Source of the DNA: Saccharofermentans sp.
GTDB taxonomy: Bacteria; Bacillota; Clostridia; Saccharofermentanales; Saccharofermentanaceae
Length of the DNA stretch: 64,000 nucleotides
Assembly (NCBI GenBank): GCA_024685385.1
Contig: JAIKVV010000079.1
Span: 83,582 to 147,581 of the forward strand
Direction: 5' to 3'
The position numbers were made by a program, and so were the translations under genes. Shown here piece by piece: positions 30,039-39,358 of the stretch. The number at the start of each line of letters is the position of its first letter. The first letter of the stretch is position 1. A model generated the notes under the pieces. That model was not told the DNA's origin. It saw nothing but the letters and a program-made list of their open reading frames with translations, and made no database searches.

Positions 30039-30818
30039 ATGTCTACAGGTTTTGAAAATCAGGAACTTATTGCTAAACTGCCCCAGTCCGGAGTCCATTG
30101 TTATCCGGCATCGGGTTCCAAGATCATGCGCAACCGCATCGTATCCGCTATCGTATTTCTTGCAAGCGCGGGTCTGGGAGGATATCTCCTTACCCAGGGA
30201 TCGGCTCTTTACATCACGCCTTTTCTCTTTGCAGGACTTCTTTTCATCGTTGCGGTCATCATGATCCTTGTATTCTGCCAGACTTTCCTGTCTGCCAAGT
30301 ACCGTGTCGCAGTCGACTATAACGAGAAGAAGATCTTCCTCCGCTACAGATACAGCAAGATCGCCATTCCTTTCGAAAACTTTGACGGCCGCAAGGGCGC
30401 TCCCGACAAGGCTGAGCGTATGCTCGACAATGCATCCGGAAGCGCAAATGAATATCTCATCCTTGATGACGTTTTCGAGGATGCATGTTTCCAGACATCT
30501 GCAAAGGACCTGGCTTCCCGCGAGGATTTCGAGCAGCTTAAGGCTGACTGCTTTGCGATCGCAGAGGCTTACGGCGCAAGGAACAGCGAGGACAAGGTCA
30601 AGTTCTATTATGAGAAGGACGACAAGAAAGCTGAGTCTTCCTCTGAAGTAGGTGATATCGTTGATGCTGCCCTGAACGAAGCAAAGGACGTAAGTGAAGA
30701 CAAGGTTGAAGAAGTTAAAGAAGCAGTTGAAGAAAAGGTTTCTGAAGTTGTTGAAGCCGTTAAGGAAACTGCAGAAGAAGCAGTCGAAAAGGCTGCCGAC
30801 AAGGTTTCTGAAGACTGA
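30039..30818 (+). CDS. Membrane protein of unknown function with long C-terminal amphipathic EVVEAVKE-type helix
   Basis: Two TM segments then globular region and 'VEEVKEAVEEKVSEVVEAVKETAEEAVEKAADKVSED'. Confidence 0.6.
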   Translation: MSTGFENQELIAKLPQSGVHCYPASGSKIMRNRIVSAIVFLASAGLGGYLLTQGSALYITPFLFAGLLFIVAVIMILVFCQTFLSAKYRVAVDYNEKKIFLRYRYSKIAIPFENFDGRKGAPDKAERMLDNASGSANEYLILDDVFEDACFQTSAKDLASREDFEQLKADCFAIAEAYGARNSEDKVKFYYEKDDKKAESSSEVGDIVDAALNEAKDVSEDKVEEVKEAVEEKVSEVVEAVKETAEEAVEKAADKVSED

Positions 30819-30854
30819 CAAACGCGATCCGCTTATTAAGTTCGGGAGATCCAT

Positions 30855-31883
30855 ATGAAGAGATTTGAAGGCTTCGAGCACGGGATTAATCTGGGGGGAT
30901 GGCTTTCGCAGTGCGATTATTCCAAAGAGCGCTACGACAAGTTCATCACGGAAGAAGATATCAGGACCATTGCCTCATGGGGGCTTGACCATATAAGGCT
31001 TCCCATTGACTATAATCTTGTCGAGACCGAAGACGGCAGCTGCATCGAAGAAGGCTTTGCCTATATAGACAAGGCCGTTGAATGGTGTGACAAAGCAGGG
31101 CTTAATCTCATCATCGATCTTCATAAGACTTATGGTTATTCCTTTGATCACCTGGTAAATGAGGCCGGTTTTTTCGAAAACAGAGATTATCAGGAACGTT
31201 TCTTCCGCCTTTGGGAGACACTGGCAAAAAGATACGGCAACAGACCTTCATCCATTGCATTCGAACTTCTTAATGAAGTAACGAAGAAGGAATATTGTGA
31301 AACATGGAACAGTATTGCTTCGGAATGTGTTAAGAGGATCAGAATGACAGCCCCTGAAGTTAAGATTCTTCTTGGAGGCTATTACAATAACTGCATCGAA
31401 GCGATAGTCGATCTTGACATGCCTTACGATGAGAACATCGTATATAACTTCCATTTCTATGAACCCTTGATCTTTACCCATCAGGGTGCCTTCTGGGTGA
31501 AAGGAATGGATACTTCCTTCAGGATCGCGATCGATGCTCCTTATTCCGAATTGGACAGGTGTTCAAAAGAGCAGTTTGAACAGGCATCATTGTCTTTAGA
31601 CGGCTTTGATCCTGATGCGAACCTATCGATGGAATACTTTGAAAAAAGCTTTTCTGAGGCAGTCAAGATCTGCGAAGAGAGGGGCACGGCCCTTTATTGC
31701 GGTGAGTACGGAGTTATAGAACAGGCTGATCCAAAAGAGATCCTTAAATGGTATCAGATGATCTCAGCTGCTTTCGATAAATACGGCATAGGACGCGCTT
31801 CCTGGACCTATAAGGAAATGGACTTCGGTCTTACCGACGGTTGTCTTGCATCGGTAAAGGATGAGATCGTCCGCCTTTTGTGA
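30855..31883 (+). CDS. Glycoside hydrolase family 5 (cellulase-like), no signal peptide
   Basis: 'GINLGGWLSQ', 'DHIRLPIDYNLVE', 'SIAFELLNEV', 'YCGEYGV' motifs. Confidence 0.9.
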   Translation: MKRFEGFEHGINLGGWLSQCDYSKERYDKFITEEDIRTIASWGLDHIRLPIDYNLVETEDGSCIEEGFAYIDKAVEWCDKAGLNLIIDLHKTYGYSFDHLVNEAGFFENRDYQERFFRLWETLAKRYGNRPSSIAFELLNEVTKKEYCETWNSIASECVKRIRMTAPEVKILLGGYYNNCIEAIVDLDMPYDENIVYNFHFYEPLIFTHQGAFWVKGMDTSFRIAIDAPYSELDRCSKEQFEQASLSLDGFDPDANLSMEYFEKSFSEAVKICEERGTALYCGEYGVIEQADPKEILKWYQMISAAFDKYGIGRASWTYKEMDFGLTDGCLASVKDEIVRLL

Positions 31884-31916
31884 TTGTAAAGTTCGTTTCG
31901 ATTTGTGCTTTACAAT
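31883..31916. promoter_or_regulatory. BirA-box-like operator upstream of bioY
   Basis: Perfect 9-bp inverted repeat ATTGTAAAG-N16-CTTTACAAT overlapping the -35 of the bioY promoter. Confidence 0.7.
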
Positions 31917-31937
31917 TAAAACTCATATGAGTATAAT
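31909..31937 (+). promoter_or_regulatory. bioY promoter
   Basis: TTTACA (31909-31914), 17-nt spacer, TATAAT (31932-31937). Confidence 0.7.
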
Positions 31938-31971
31938 CCGTCTTGTATCTAAGATATAAGGCGGTTTTTAT

Positions 31972-32568
31972 ATGTCGGGAAATGACGGGAAAAAGAATGG
32001 AAATAAAGCATTTAAAACATATGACCTTGTTCTTGAGGCGGTGTGCGCCGCGCTCATTACCATATGTTCCTGGATATCTCTGCAGCTTGGCGAGATCCCT
32101 TTTACATTGCAGACCATGGCGATATTCATCGTTCTCATGTCCATCGGAGGGAAGAGAGGCCTTGTATCGATACTGTGTTATCTGTTGCTTGGCGCAGTTG
32201 GTGCTCCCGTATTTGCAGGCTTCAAGGGAGGATTTGCCGTTCTGATAGGTCCGACAGGAGGTTTTCTTGTCGGATTCGTCGCTGTTGCTCTCGTATTCTG
32301 GTTATTGAAGGATAAGGTCTTTGGCCGCTTCATGACTACCTATTCGAAAAGACTTGTATTTAACATTATCATGGCGGTTATTTGTGAACTCGTATTGTAT
32401 TTTGTCGGAGTCATATGGTTCATGACCGTATATACTCCTGAAAGCGGAAATGCGGGACTCCTTTCGGCCTTGTCTTTATGCTGTTTCCCTTATATCATTC
32501 CCGATCTTATCAAACTGGTTTTTGCATCTTTGATCTCATCGAAAATATATACTCTCGTAAAACGTTAA
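31972..32568 (+). CDS. bioY: Biotin transporter BioY
   Basis: 'AALITICSWISLQLGEIPFTLQTMAIFIVLMSIGGKRGLVSILCYLLLGAVGAPVFAGFKGG...GPTGGFLVGF' BioY signature. Confidence 0.95.
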   Translation: MSGNDGKKNGNKAFKTYDLVLEAVCAALITICSWISLQLGEIPFTLQTMAIFIVLMSIGGKRGLVSILCYLLLGAVGAPVFAGFKGGFAVLIGPTGGFLVGFVAVALVFWLLKDKVFGRFMTTYSKRLVFNIIMAVICELVLYFVGVIWFMTVYTPESGNAGLLSALSLCCFPYIIPDLIKLVFASLISSKIYTLVKR

Positions 32569-32631
32569 ACCTTATAAATATCCTCCATAAATGGTAAAAT
32601 ATCCCTATAAATCCGGAAAGTGGATGGAAAG

Positions 32632-34656
32632 ATGTTAGAGAAGATAAAAGGGATATTTGTTTTCGATAAGAAGAATATCATCAGGATCATAATAGCGGCT
32701 GTAATAGCTTTGGCCGACTTTATCCTGATAGCAAGGGTATATCCCGAAGCGGCAGCCGGCATAGTTCTTTTTTTTCTGCTGCTGATACCTTCTTTTGAAG
32801 TTCCGGGCAGGGGGAGATTTGTTCTGGACATTATTTTCCCGGTATATGCTGCTCTCTTCGGCCTGTATTATTTCCAGCTCGGCATATTCGTTGATTCTAC
32901 TTTCATGAAGGCATTATTCTCATTTTGGGGTTTCCTCCTGGTTCAGAACAGGATGCTTTACGAGATACTGCTTATCATTTGCGCTTACTTCCTTTGCAGG
33001 CTTCTGTTCATGTCGCCGAAGCTGGCTGCGATAGTCTGTGAGATCCCGTTCCTTCTCTTGTCTATAGCGGATTATTTCGTTTATGTCTTCAGAGGACATG
33101 AACTGGTAGCATATGATTTCCTTTCGATCGGAACTGCAGCAAATGTCGCAGGAGCATATACATATAATCCCATGCAGCCTCTGGCATTCATGATATTGCC
33201 TTTTGTTTTATATTCGATGTTCTTCGTCCATCTTAAGATCGAAAAGCCCGTGATCAACAGGTTTATCAGGATCCCGGTATTCGCCTTGCTTACTGCTCTT
33301 TCCGCCTTCGGATCCTACTCCTTGGTTCATAGCTGGTTCGATCAGGGTCACCAGTACAGTGAGTGGGGATATAATCCTTCCTGTATCAACGGATACTACA
33401 TTACTTTCGTAAAGTCTTTCGATGTATTCATAATCGAAGAGCCTGAAGGCTATTCCGTTGAAGCTCTGGATGCATCTTTATCAAAGATGGATCTCGGGAC
33501 TGATCTTATCAACGGTCAGTCTGACGATACGGCCAACGTGATAGTGATACTAAGCGAATCCTATGCGGATCTGTCCTTATATGAAGACAAGACGGGCAAG
33601 ATGAATGTTCCTGATCCCTATTGGAAGAGCCTTAAAGGCCAGCCGAATACGATCTCCGGAACGGCATTTGCTTCCGTTTTCGGCGGCAATACCTGCAATA
33701 CGGAATATGAGGTCCTTACGGGCATGAGCATGGCCTTCGTTCCGGACGGTTCAGTTCCTTATCAGTCATATATCGCAGACAATAAGATATATTCTATGGC
33801 CCAGTTCCTTAAGGATCAGGGATATCATACCAAGGTGCTCCATCCTTACATTGCCGAGGGCTGGAACAGGACGAATGTTTATCCTCTCATGGGTTTTGAT
33901 GACATGATGTTCATCGATGACATCGAATACGGAAATGAAGATATCGTTAACGGCAAGATCTCGGACAGCTGCACCTACCGTAACCTCATAAAGACTTTGG
34001 AAAACAAGAAGGAAGGGGAGAAGACTTTCACATTCGTAATAACGATACAAAATCACTCTCCTTACGATTCTCCTGACATAGAAGTCGATAAATATACCGA
34101 TGCTCTGTCGGAGCATGACAATCTGAATGTCAATACATTTAACACCTTGATCTCGAGATCCGATAAAGCATTGAAAGAACTTACGGACTATCTGTCTCAA
34201 TCTGACGAGAAGTATGTCGTTTTGATCTTCGGTGACCATCAGCCAAGTGTCGGACTCGATACTTCGGAAGACTACGGTGCTGCGGGGAGAGCCTGGCTCG
34301 TGCCCTATATGATCTGGGCAAACTACGATCTCGATAAAACTTCTGCGGGAGCAGCTAACTACGGCGGATCGGGATATACGAGCCTCAATTACCTTTCTCT
34401 TGATACATTGGAAGCCGCAGGGTTCGAGCTGAATCCCTACTTTAAGTTCCTTAAATGCATCCGCAAAGAGATACCTGTCATCAATGCCATCGGGTATTTT
34501 TCGAACAGGGAGAATAACATCATCGATAAGGGTTACTATCTTAACGATGAGGATAAGAAGATGATAAATCTCTATAACATGTTCGAATACAACATAGTAT
34601 TCGATAAAGGAGATAACAGGATAATGAAGGGATACTATAACGAAAGCGGTAATTGA
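32632..34656 (+). CDS. LTA synthase family (sulfatase-fold) membrane protein
   Basis: N-terminal TM helices; 'NVIVILSESYADLS', 'GGNTCNTEYEVLTG', 'VLIFGDHQPS'. Confidence 0.88.
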   Translation: MLEKIKGIFVFDKKNIIRIIIAAVIALADFILIARVYPEAAAGIVLFFLLLIPSFEVPGRGRFVLDIIFPVYAALFGLYYFQLGIFVDSTFMKALFSFWGFLLVQNRMLYEILLIICAYFLCRLLFMSPKLAAIVCEIPFLLLSIADYFVYVFRGHELVAYDFLSIGTAANVAGAYTYNPMQPLAFMILPFVLYSMFFVHLKIEKPVINRFIRIPVFALLTALSAFGSYSLVHSWFDQGHQYSEWGYNPSCINGYYITFVKSFDVFIIEEPEGYSVEALDASLSKMDLGTDLINGQSDDTANVIVILSESYADLSLYEDKTGKMNVPDPYWKSLKGQPNTISGTAFASVFGGNTCNTEYEVLTGMSMAFVPDGSVPYQSYIADNKIYSMAQFLKDQGYHTKVLHPYIAEGWNRTNVYPLMGFDDMMFIDDIEYGNEDIVNGKISDSCTYRNLIKTLENKKEGEKTFTFVITIQNHSPYDSPDIEVDKYTDALSEHDNLNVNTFNTLISRSDKALKELTDYLSQSDEKYVVLIFGDHQPSVGLDTSEDYGAAGRAWLVPYMIWANYDLDKTSAGAANYGGSGYTSLNYLSLDTLEAAGFELNPYFKFLKCIRKEIPVINAIGYFSNRENNIIDKGYYLNDEDKKMINLYNMFEYNIVFDKGDNRIMKGYYNESGN

Positions 34657-34680
34657 ACCGTTTGAAAAGGAGACAGATAA

Positions 34681-35604
34681 ATGGAATTAGCACAGAATAT
34701 GGCGGCTGATGCAGGCGATGTTATTGTGTTGTCAAATGTATGCAAGCGATACGGAAAGAGTCAGATCCTCAAGGATGTGTCTTTTTCAGTTCCGAAAGGC
34801 TCGGTCTTCGGACTGGTAGGAAGAAACGGCGCAGGCAAGACTACGCTCATGAGGCTCATGACGGGCCTTCAGAAGTGTGATGAGGGCAAGATAGAACTTT
34901 CAGTCAGCGGCGATAAGATCGGCTCAGTCGGAGCGATCGTGGAACTTGCATCGATCTATACGAATATGTCCGCCCGCGACAACCTTGTCTTCCAGTATAT
35001 AAACCTTGGCTATAAAGTCGATGAGACATTGGATGAGCTCCTGGCATTCGTGGGTCTTGCCGATACCGGCAAAAAGCATGCCGGAAAGTTCTCCCTGGGA
35101 ATGCGTCAGCGTCTCGGGATCGCCATGGCTCTGGTAGGAAATCCCGAGCTTCTGGTATTGGATGAACCTGTTAACGGCCTGGATCCCCAGGGTATCCTCG
35201 AAGTCCGTAATCTCCTTCTCAGACTTTCCAGGGAGAAGGGGATAACCATTGTAATTTCCAGTCATATCCTGTCGGAGTTATCCAAACTTGCGACGCATTA
35301 TGCTTTTATTGAGGCAGGAAGGGTAGTAAAACTGGCTACTGCCCATGACATAGAGAATGCGGGAAAGAAGTTTACTCTGGTTACCTGCAATGATCCTGAG
35401 GGAATGGTTCCTGTCCTTAAAGGTCTCGGCTTTGCGCCGGATGTCGTGGGACAGACCATGGTTCAGTTCGAGGGCGAAGCAAGGCTTACTGATATCGTCA
35501 TGAAGGCCGTAGAAGCAGGGATAGAAGTAACGGATGTTTCCACTTCCGTAACGGATCTCGAAAGATATTTCGTTGGTCTTGTAGGAGGTGATTCAAATGT
35601 TTGA
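34681..35604 (+). CDS. ABC transporter ATP-binding protein
   Basis: Walker A 'GRNGAGKTTLM', signature 'FSLGMRQRLGIAMAL', 'LLVLDEPVNGLDP'. Confidence 0.95.
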   Translation: MELAQNMAADAGDVIVLSNVCKRYGKSQILKDVSFSVPKGSVFGLVGRNGAGKTTLMRLMTGLQKCDEGKIELSVSGDKIGSVGAIVELASIYTNMSARDNLVFQYINLGYKVDETLDELLAFVGLADTGKKHAGKFSLGMRQRLGIAMALVGNPELLVLDEPVNGLDPQGILEVRNLLLRLSREKGITIVISSHILSELSKLATHYAFIEAGRVVKLATAHDIENAGKKFTLVTCNDPEGMVPVLKGLGFAPDVVGQTMVQFEGEARLTDIVMKAVEAGIEVTDVSTSVTDLERYFVGLVGGDSNV

Positions 35605-36727
35605 TCTTATTAAGTTTGAATTCAAGAGGGTGATATCATCTCCCTTGATATACATAGTCCTGGGCTTGTCCCTGCTTGTCGGGGTCGTAAGCGGCGCATC
35701 GGGATTGTTCAATCAGAATTATGGTTTTCTCAGCATGGCGACGGGAGGATCCTTATATGTTTCCACCACCTGGACCGCGATCTCCGGATTCTATACCGTG
35801 TTCCCCATCATGGGCGCTTTATATGTAACCCTGTTTGTCGGTAATGACATGTCCTCAGGGTTCCTTCGCAACAAGCTCATTGCAGGGCATAAGAGGTCTC
35901 ATATCTTTTTCTCTTATGTCATTACCCAAACGACAGTTGCTCTGGTCGAGCTTATCATCTATACGGCCGCTGCGCTTTTGACCATGCTTATAGGAAAGTG
36001 CAAGCTGGATTTTGACGGCGGCAGGATGATCGTAAGGTTTATCGTCCTGGCTTTCGCATATATCTCGATGATCTTTCTTTATACAGCATTCACTCTGTCA
36101 GTCAGAAGAAGAGCTTTGACGATCGTTTTCAGCACCGTTTTCGCGTTCTCACTTTCTACGGTAGGCTTGATCGCAACTTTCGGAAACTACTCCTTTTTCG
36201 AGTATTCAAAGTACGAGAAAGTTGCAACTGAAGCAAAACCTTTGCTCAAAACATGCCTTAAGGATATAGTGCCTGACAGCATTCCGTCCGGAGATTACGA
36301 TGATGCTGAAGATATGTCTGAATATGGTCTGTACGGAATCTATTCCGTTGATGACATCGATAATGCATACGATAACGTTATAATTCCCTTGAAGCCCTTC
36401 TACTATACTGTCAGAGCGATCTATGTTGTCACTGACGCAGGGATCCCTTCGGATTACGGCAATTCCCTGATCGGCTCGGGTTACAATGATAAGCTCGTTA
36501 CTTTCCTGGATACATATGTTAATTCCATGGATGGGATCCTTCAGAGCTTCGGATCTTTCGAAAACGTGTCATCCGAGATGTCTGATCTCAGGGCAGAGCT
36601 TAAGGAAGTAAATACAACGGTGGATTATACTGTCCTCAATACCATTTACCTGTGTAAGACATTTGTCTGGTCGGTCATATGGCTCGGAGGAGGATGTTTG
36701 ATCTTCAGAAAGAAGAATATATTCTGA
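35588..36727 (+). CDS. ABC transporter permease (ABC-2 type)
   Basis: Hydrophobic, overlaps ATPase gene end; six-TM-like pattern. Confidence 0.85.
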   Translation: MIQMFDLIKFEFKRVISSPLIYIVLGLSLLVGVVSGASGLFNQNYGFLSMATGGSLYVSTTWTAISGFYTVFPIMGALYVTLFVGNDMSSGFLRNKLIAGHKRSHIFFSYVITQTTVALVELIIYTAAALLTMLIGKCKLDFDGGRMIVRFIVLAFAYISMIFLYTAFTLSVRRRALTIVFSTVFAFSLSTVGLIATFGNYSFFEYSKYEKVATEAKPLLKTCLKDIVPDSIPSGDYDDAEDMSEYGLYGIYSVDDIDNAYDNVIIPLKPFYYTVRAIYVVTDAGIPSDYGNSLIGSGYNDKLVTFLDTYVNSMDGILQSFGSFENVSSEMSDLRAELKEVNTTVDYTVLNTIYLCKTFVWSVIWLGGGCLIFRKKNIF

Positions 36728-37183
36728 TCACATGTCTTCGGTAGTGGCAGATCCTTCTGTTGCGCCCTTGAAGATCTCTTCCATGGTGTGCCAGCCCAAT
36801 ACTGCGCACTTTACGCGGGCGGGCATATGAGATATGTCTTCCAGGATACCTGCTTCTTCAAGGCGGTCTTTTTCTTCATCCGTGATCTTGCTCTTGATCA
36901 TGCGGAGGAAGATATCTGCGAGTTCCAAAGCCTCTTCCTTGGGTCTGCCAATGATGAGATCGAGCATCATATCGCATGAAGCCTGGGATATGGCACAGCC
37001 GTCGCCTTCAAATGCTCCGTCCGTTATTATTCCGTCATCTACTTTAAGCGCCAGGATTATATCGTCGCCGCAGGAAGGATTAACGCCCTCCAGAGTGAAG
37101 TCAGGGTTTTCCAACTTCTTCTTGTGGAAAGGGCGGATGTTGTGTTCTGTAAGTATCTCGTTATAGAAAGTGTTATTCGGCAT
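36728..37183 (-). CDS. sufU: Fe-S cluster assembly scaffold SufU
   Basis: 'NPSCGDDI', 'GDGCAISQASCDMM', 'RVKCAVLGWHTM' Cys motifs. Confidence 0.94.
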   Translation of the reverse strand: MPNNTFYNEILTEHNIRPFHKKKLENPDFTLEGVNPSCGDDIILALKVDDGIITDGAFEGDGCAISQASCDMMLDLIIGRPKEEALELADIFLRMIKSKITDEEKDRLEEAGILEDISHMPARVKCAVLGWHTMEEIFKGATEGSATTEDM

Positions 37184-38393
37184 AACCCATTTTGCTCCTG
37201 ATCCCGGCGACCGATCGAACGAAACGTTCTATCTCGTCTTCCGTGTTATAGAATGATATGCTCGCTCTGGTTGTCGACATTACGCCCAGGTGCTTCATGA
37301 GAGGCTGGGCGCAGTGGTGACCTGCGCGGACACAAACATTATCGGAGTCCATTATATACGCAATGTCGTGAGGATGCACGCCTTCTATAACAAAAGTAAG
37401 GATACCGTGGTGATCGGAGGCTTTGTTTGATCCGAGGATCTTAACATGGGGCAGTGAAGAGAGCTTTTCGAAAGCCAGGTACGTCAAATAGTCTTCGCGG
37501 CGGGATATCTCATCTATGCCGATGGCAGAAACATAATCAAGGGCGGCAGTAAGCCCTGCTGCGCCTTCAACATTAACGGTTCCTGCTTCAAACTTGTGGG
37601 GAACTTCAGTAAATGTTGCAGAATCTCTTGTGACGTAGTCGATCATCTCGCCGCCGCGGAGGAAGGGAGGCATAGTTTCAAGCAATTCCTTCTTTCCGTA
37701 AAGAGCGCCGATCCCCATGGGGGCATAGATCTTGTGACCCGAGAAGACCAGGAAATCGCAATCAATATCACTGACGTCAACTTTTATGTGGGGCACGCTC
37801 TGGGAAGCATCGACAAGGATACGCGAACCGTTATCGTGCGCGATCTTCGAAAATTCCTTTACCGGATTTAAGGTTCCCAGGACATTTGATATCTGGTTGA
37901 TGGCGACGAACTTAACGTCGGGAGTTACGGCTTCCTTGAAAGCCTCGACGGTGATCTTTCCGTCTTCATCCGTATCGATGTATTTCAGCTTGCAGCCTTT
38001 GGCTGCGGATACTCTCTGCCAGGGAAGAAGATTGCTGTGATGTTCAGCGATGCTTATCAGGATCGAATCTCCTTCGCCTAAGTTTGCCATGGCATATGTT
38101 TCTGCAACCAGGTTTATGCTCTCGGTGGCATTGCGGGTAAAAACGATCTCTGAGGGATCTTTTGCATTGATGAATGAAGCGACCTTGGTCCTTGCGTTCT
38201 CATAAGCATCAGTAGCTGCAACGGACAGCTTGTAAAGACCTCTCATCGGGTTCGCATTGCTCGTTCTGTAATAGTCAGATATGGCATTGATGACGCATTC
38301 GGGCTTCTGAGTCGTCGCGGCATTATCAAGATAAGCGACTTCATCGTTTATCAGGGGAAAATCTTTACGGATCAGATCGATATCAATGGGCAT
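37173..38393 (-). CDS. sufS: Cysteine desulfurase SufS
   Basis: 'YLDNAATTQKP', 'VFSGHKIYAPMGIGALYGK', 'RAGHHCAQP'. Confidence 0.97.
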   Translation of the reverse strand: MPIDIDLIRKDFPLINDEVAYLDNAATTQKPECVINAISDYYRTSNANPMRGLYKLSVAATDAYENARTKVASFINAKDPSEIVFTRNATESINLVAETYAMANLGEGDSILISIAEHHSNLLPWQRVSAAKGCKLKYIDTDEDGKITVEAFKEAVTPDVKFVAINQISNVLGTLNPVKEFSKIAHDNGSRILVDASQSVPHIKVDVSDIDCDFLVFSGHKIYAPMGIGALYGKKELLETMPPFLRGGEMIDYVTRDSATFTEVPHKFEAGTVNVEGAAGLTAALDYVSAIGIDEISRREDYLTYLAFEKLSSLPHVKILGSNKASDHHGILTFVIEGVHPHDIAYIMDSDNVCVRAGHHCAQPLMKHLGVMSTTRASISFYNTEDEIERFVRSVAGIRSKMGYAE

Positions 38394-38397
38394 AACA

Positions 38398-39345
38398 TCA
38401 TTCCTGTATGTATTTGGTCAGTTTAGCTGCAGTTTCTTCATCTCCGATAAGAGATGCAACACGGTTGATCCTGGCTGCAGCCATTATCCTGTCGATGTTT
38501 TCCCGGTCGATGCCTCTTGATTCAAGATAGAAGACAAGATCTTCATCGAGCTTACCTATCGTGGCGCCGTGGTTGCCTTCAACATCCTCTTCATCACAAA
38601 GGATTACCGGGATGGTCTTGTTGATCATTGTATCACCGATAAGAAGAACATTCTCATTCTCCGTTCCTTTGGCTTCGGCGCAGCCGTGCTTGAGATCTAT
38701 CGTCCCACGGAAGGTCTTGGATGAACCGTCGTAAAGAACGCCGTCTATGGAAAGGAGACATTCTGAAGCCTTGCCCTTATGAGTTATAACATAATTCATG
38801 TCGAGCAGATTTCCGCTGTCAACGATATATCCGGTATCGCAAGTGAGGTTGGCTCTGTCTCCTTCAAGAACTGTCCTTACATCAGTGTAATTAGCCTTGG
38901 AGTCAACGAAGATCTGTATGAGGGATACGTCGGCATCTTCAGCGGCATTGCCGTTGATCCTGTTAACTGCTACTGCGTCCGAGGTCCTTACGATCTGAAC
39001 GAATTTCAGCGAGGCTTTCGCTCCGACAGAATAGCTTGTCTCAACGAGACCTGTTCCTGTTGATGCAGAAGTTATATCTTCGATGACAAAAGCATAAGCG
39101 CCACCTTCAACTTCGATCGATATGTTGGTGTTGCTGTCGTTTTCGATGGCGATATCGAGACGGAGAGCATCTTTGTTTTCATCCGAAAAGTGATACTTGC
39201 GGCCGTCACCGTTATCCTCTGCTTTGACTGCTGCAGGAACTGTCTCGGAAGGGAGGAGTACCTTGTCAAATTCCATGTCATCGATAACGGCTTCATTTAC
39301 TTCAAGTCTGCCCCAGGTTATGGCGGGCATCTGATTTATCTTCAT
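38398..39345 (-). CDS. sufD: Fe-S cluster assembly protein SufD
   Basis: SufB/D family 'EDVEGNHGATIGKLDEDLVFYLESRGI'; ATG at 39345 fits SD AAGGAGGG better than ORF-track 39366. Confidence 0.92.
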   Translation of the reverse strand: MKINQMPAITWGRLEVNEAVIDDMEFDKVLLPSETVPAAVKAEDNGDGRKYHFSDENKDALRLDIAIENDSNTNISIEVEGGAYAFVIEDITSASTGTGLVETSYSVGAKASLKFVQIVRTSDAVAVNRINGNAAEDADVSLIQIFVDSKANYTDVRTVLEGDRANLTCDTGYIVDSGNLLDMNYVITHKGKASECLLSIDGVLYDGSSKTFRGTIDLKHGCAEAKGTENENVLLIGDTMINKTIPVILCDEEDVEGNHGATIGKLDEDLVFYLESRGIDRENIDRIMAAARINRVASLIGDEETAAKLTKYIQE

Positions 39346-39358
39346 TGTCATTCCCTCC

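Noticed and set aside
30000-30881. 293-aa minus-strand ORF
   Set aside because: Antisense to the plus-strand membrane protein; Phe/Asn-rich composition is the shadow of the Glu/Val/Lys repeat tail.
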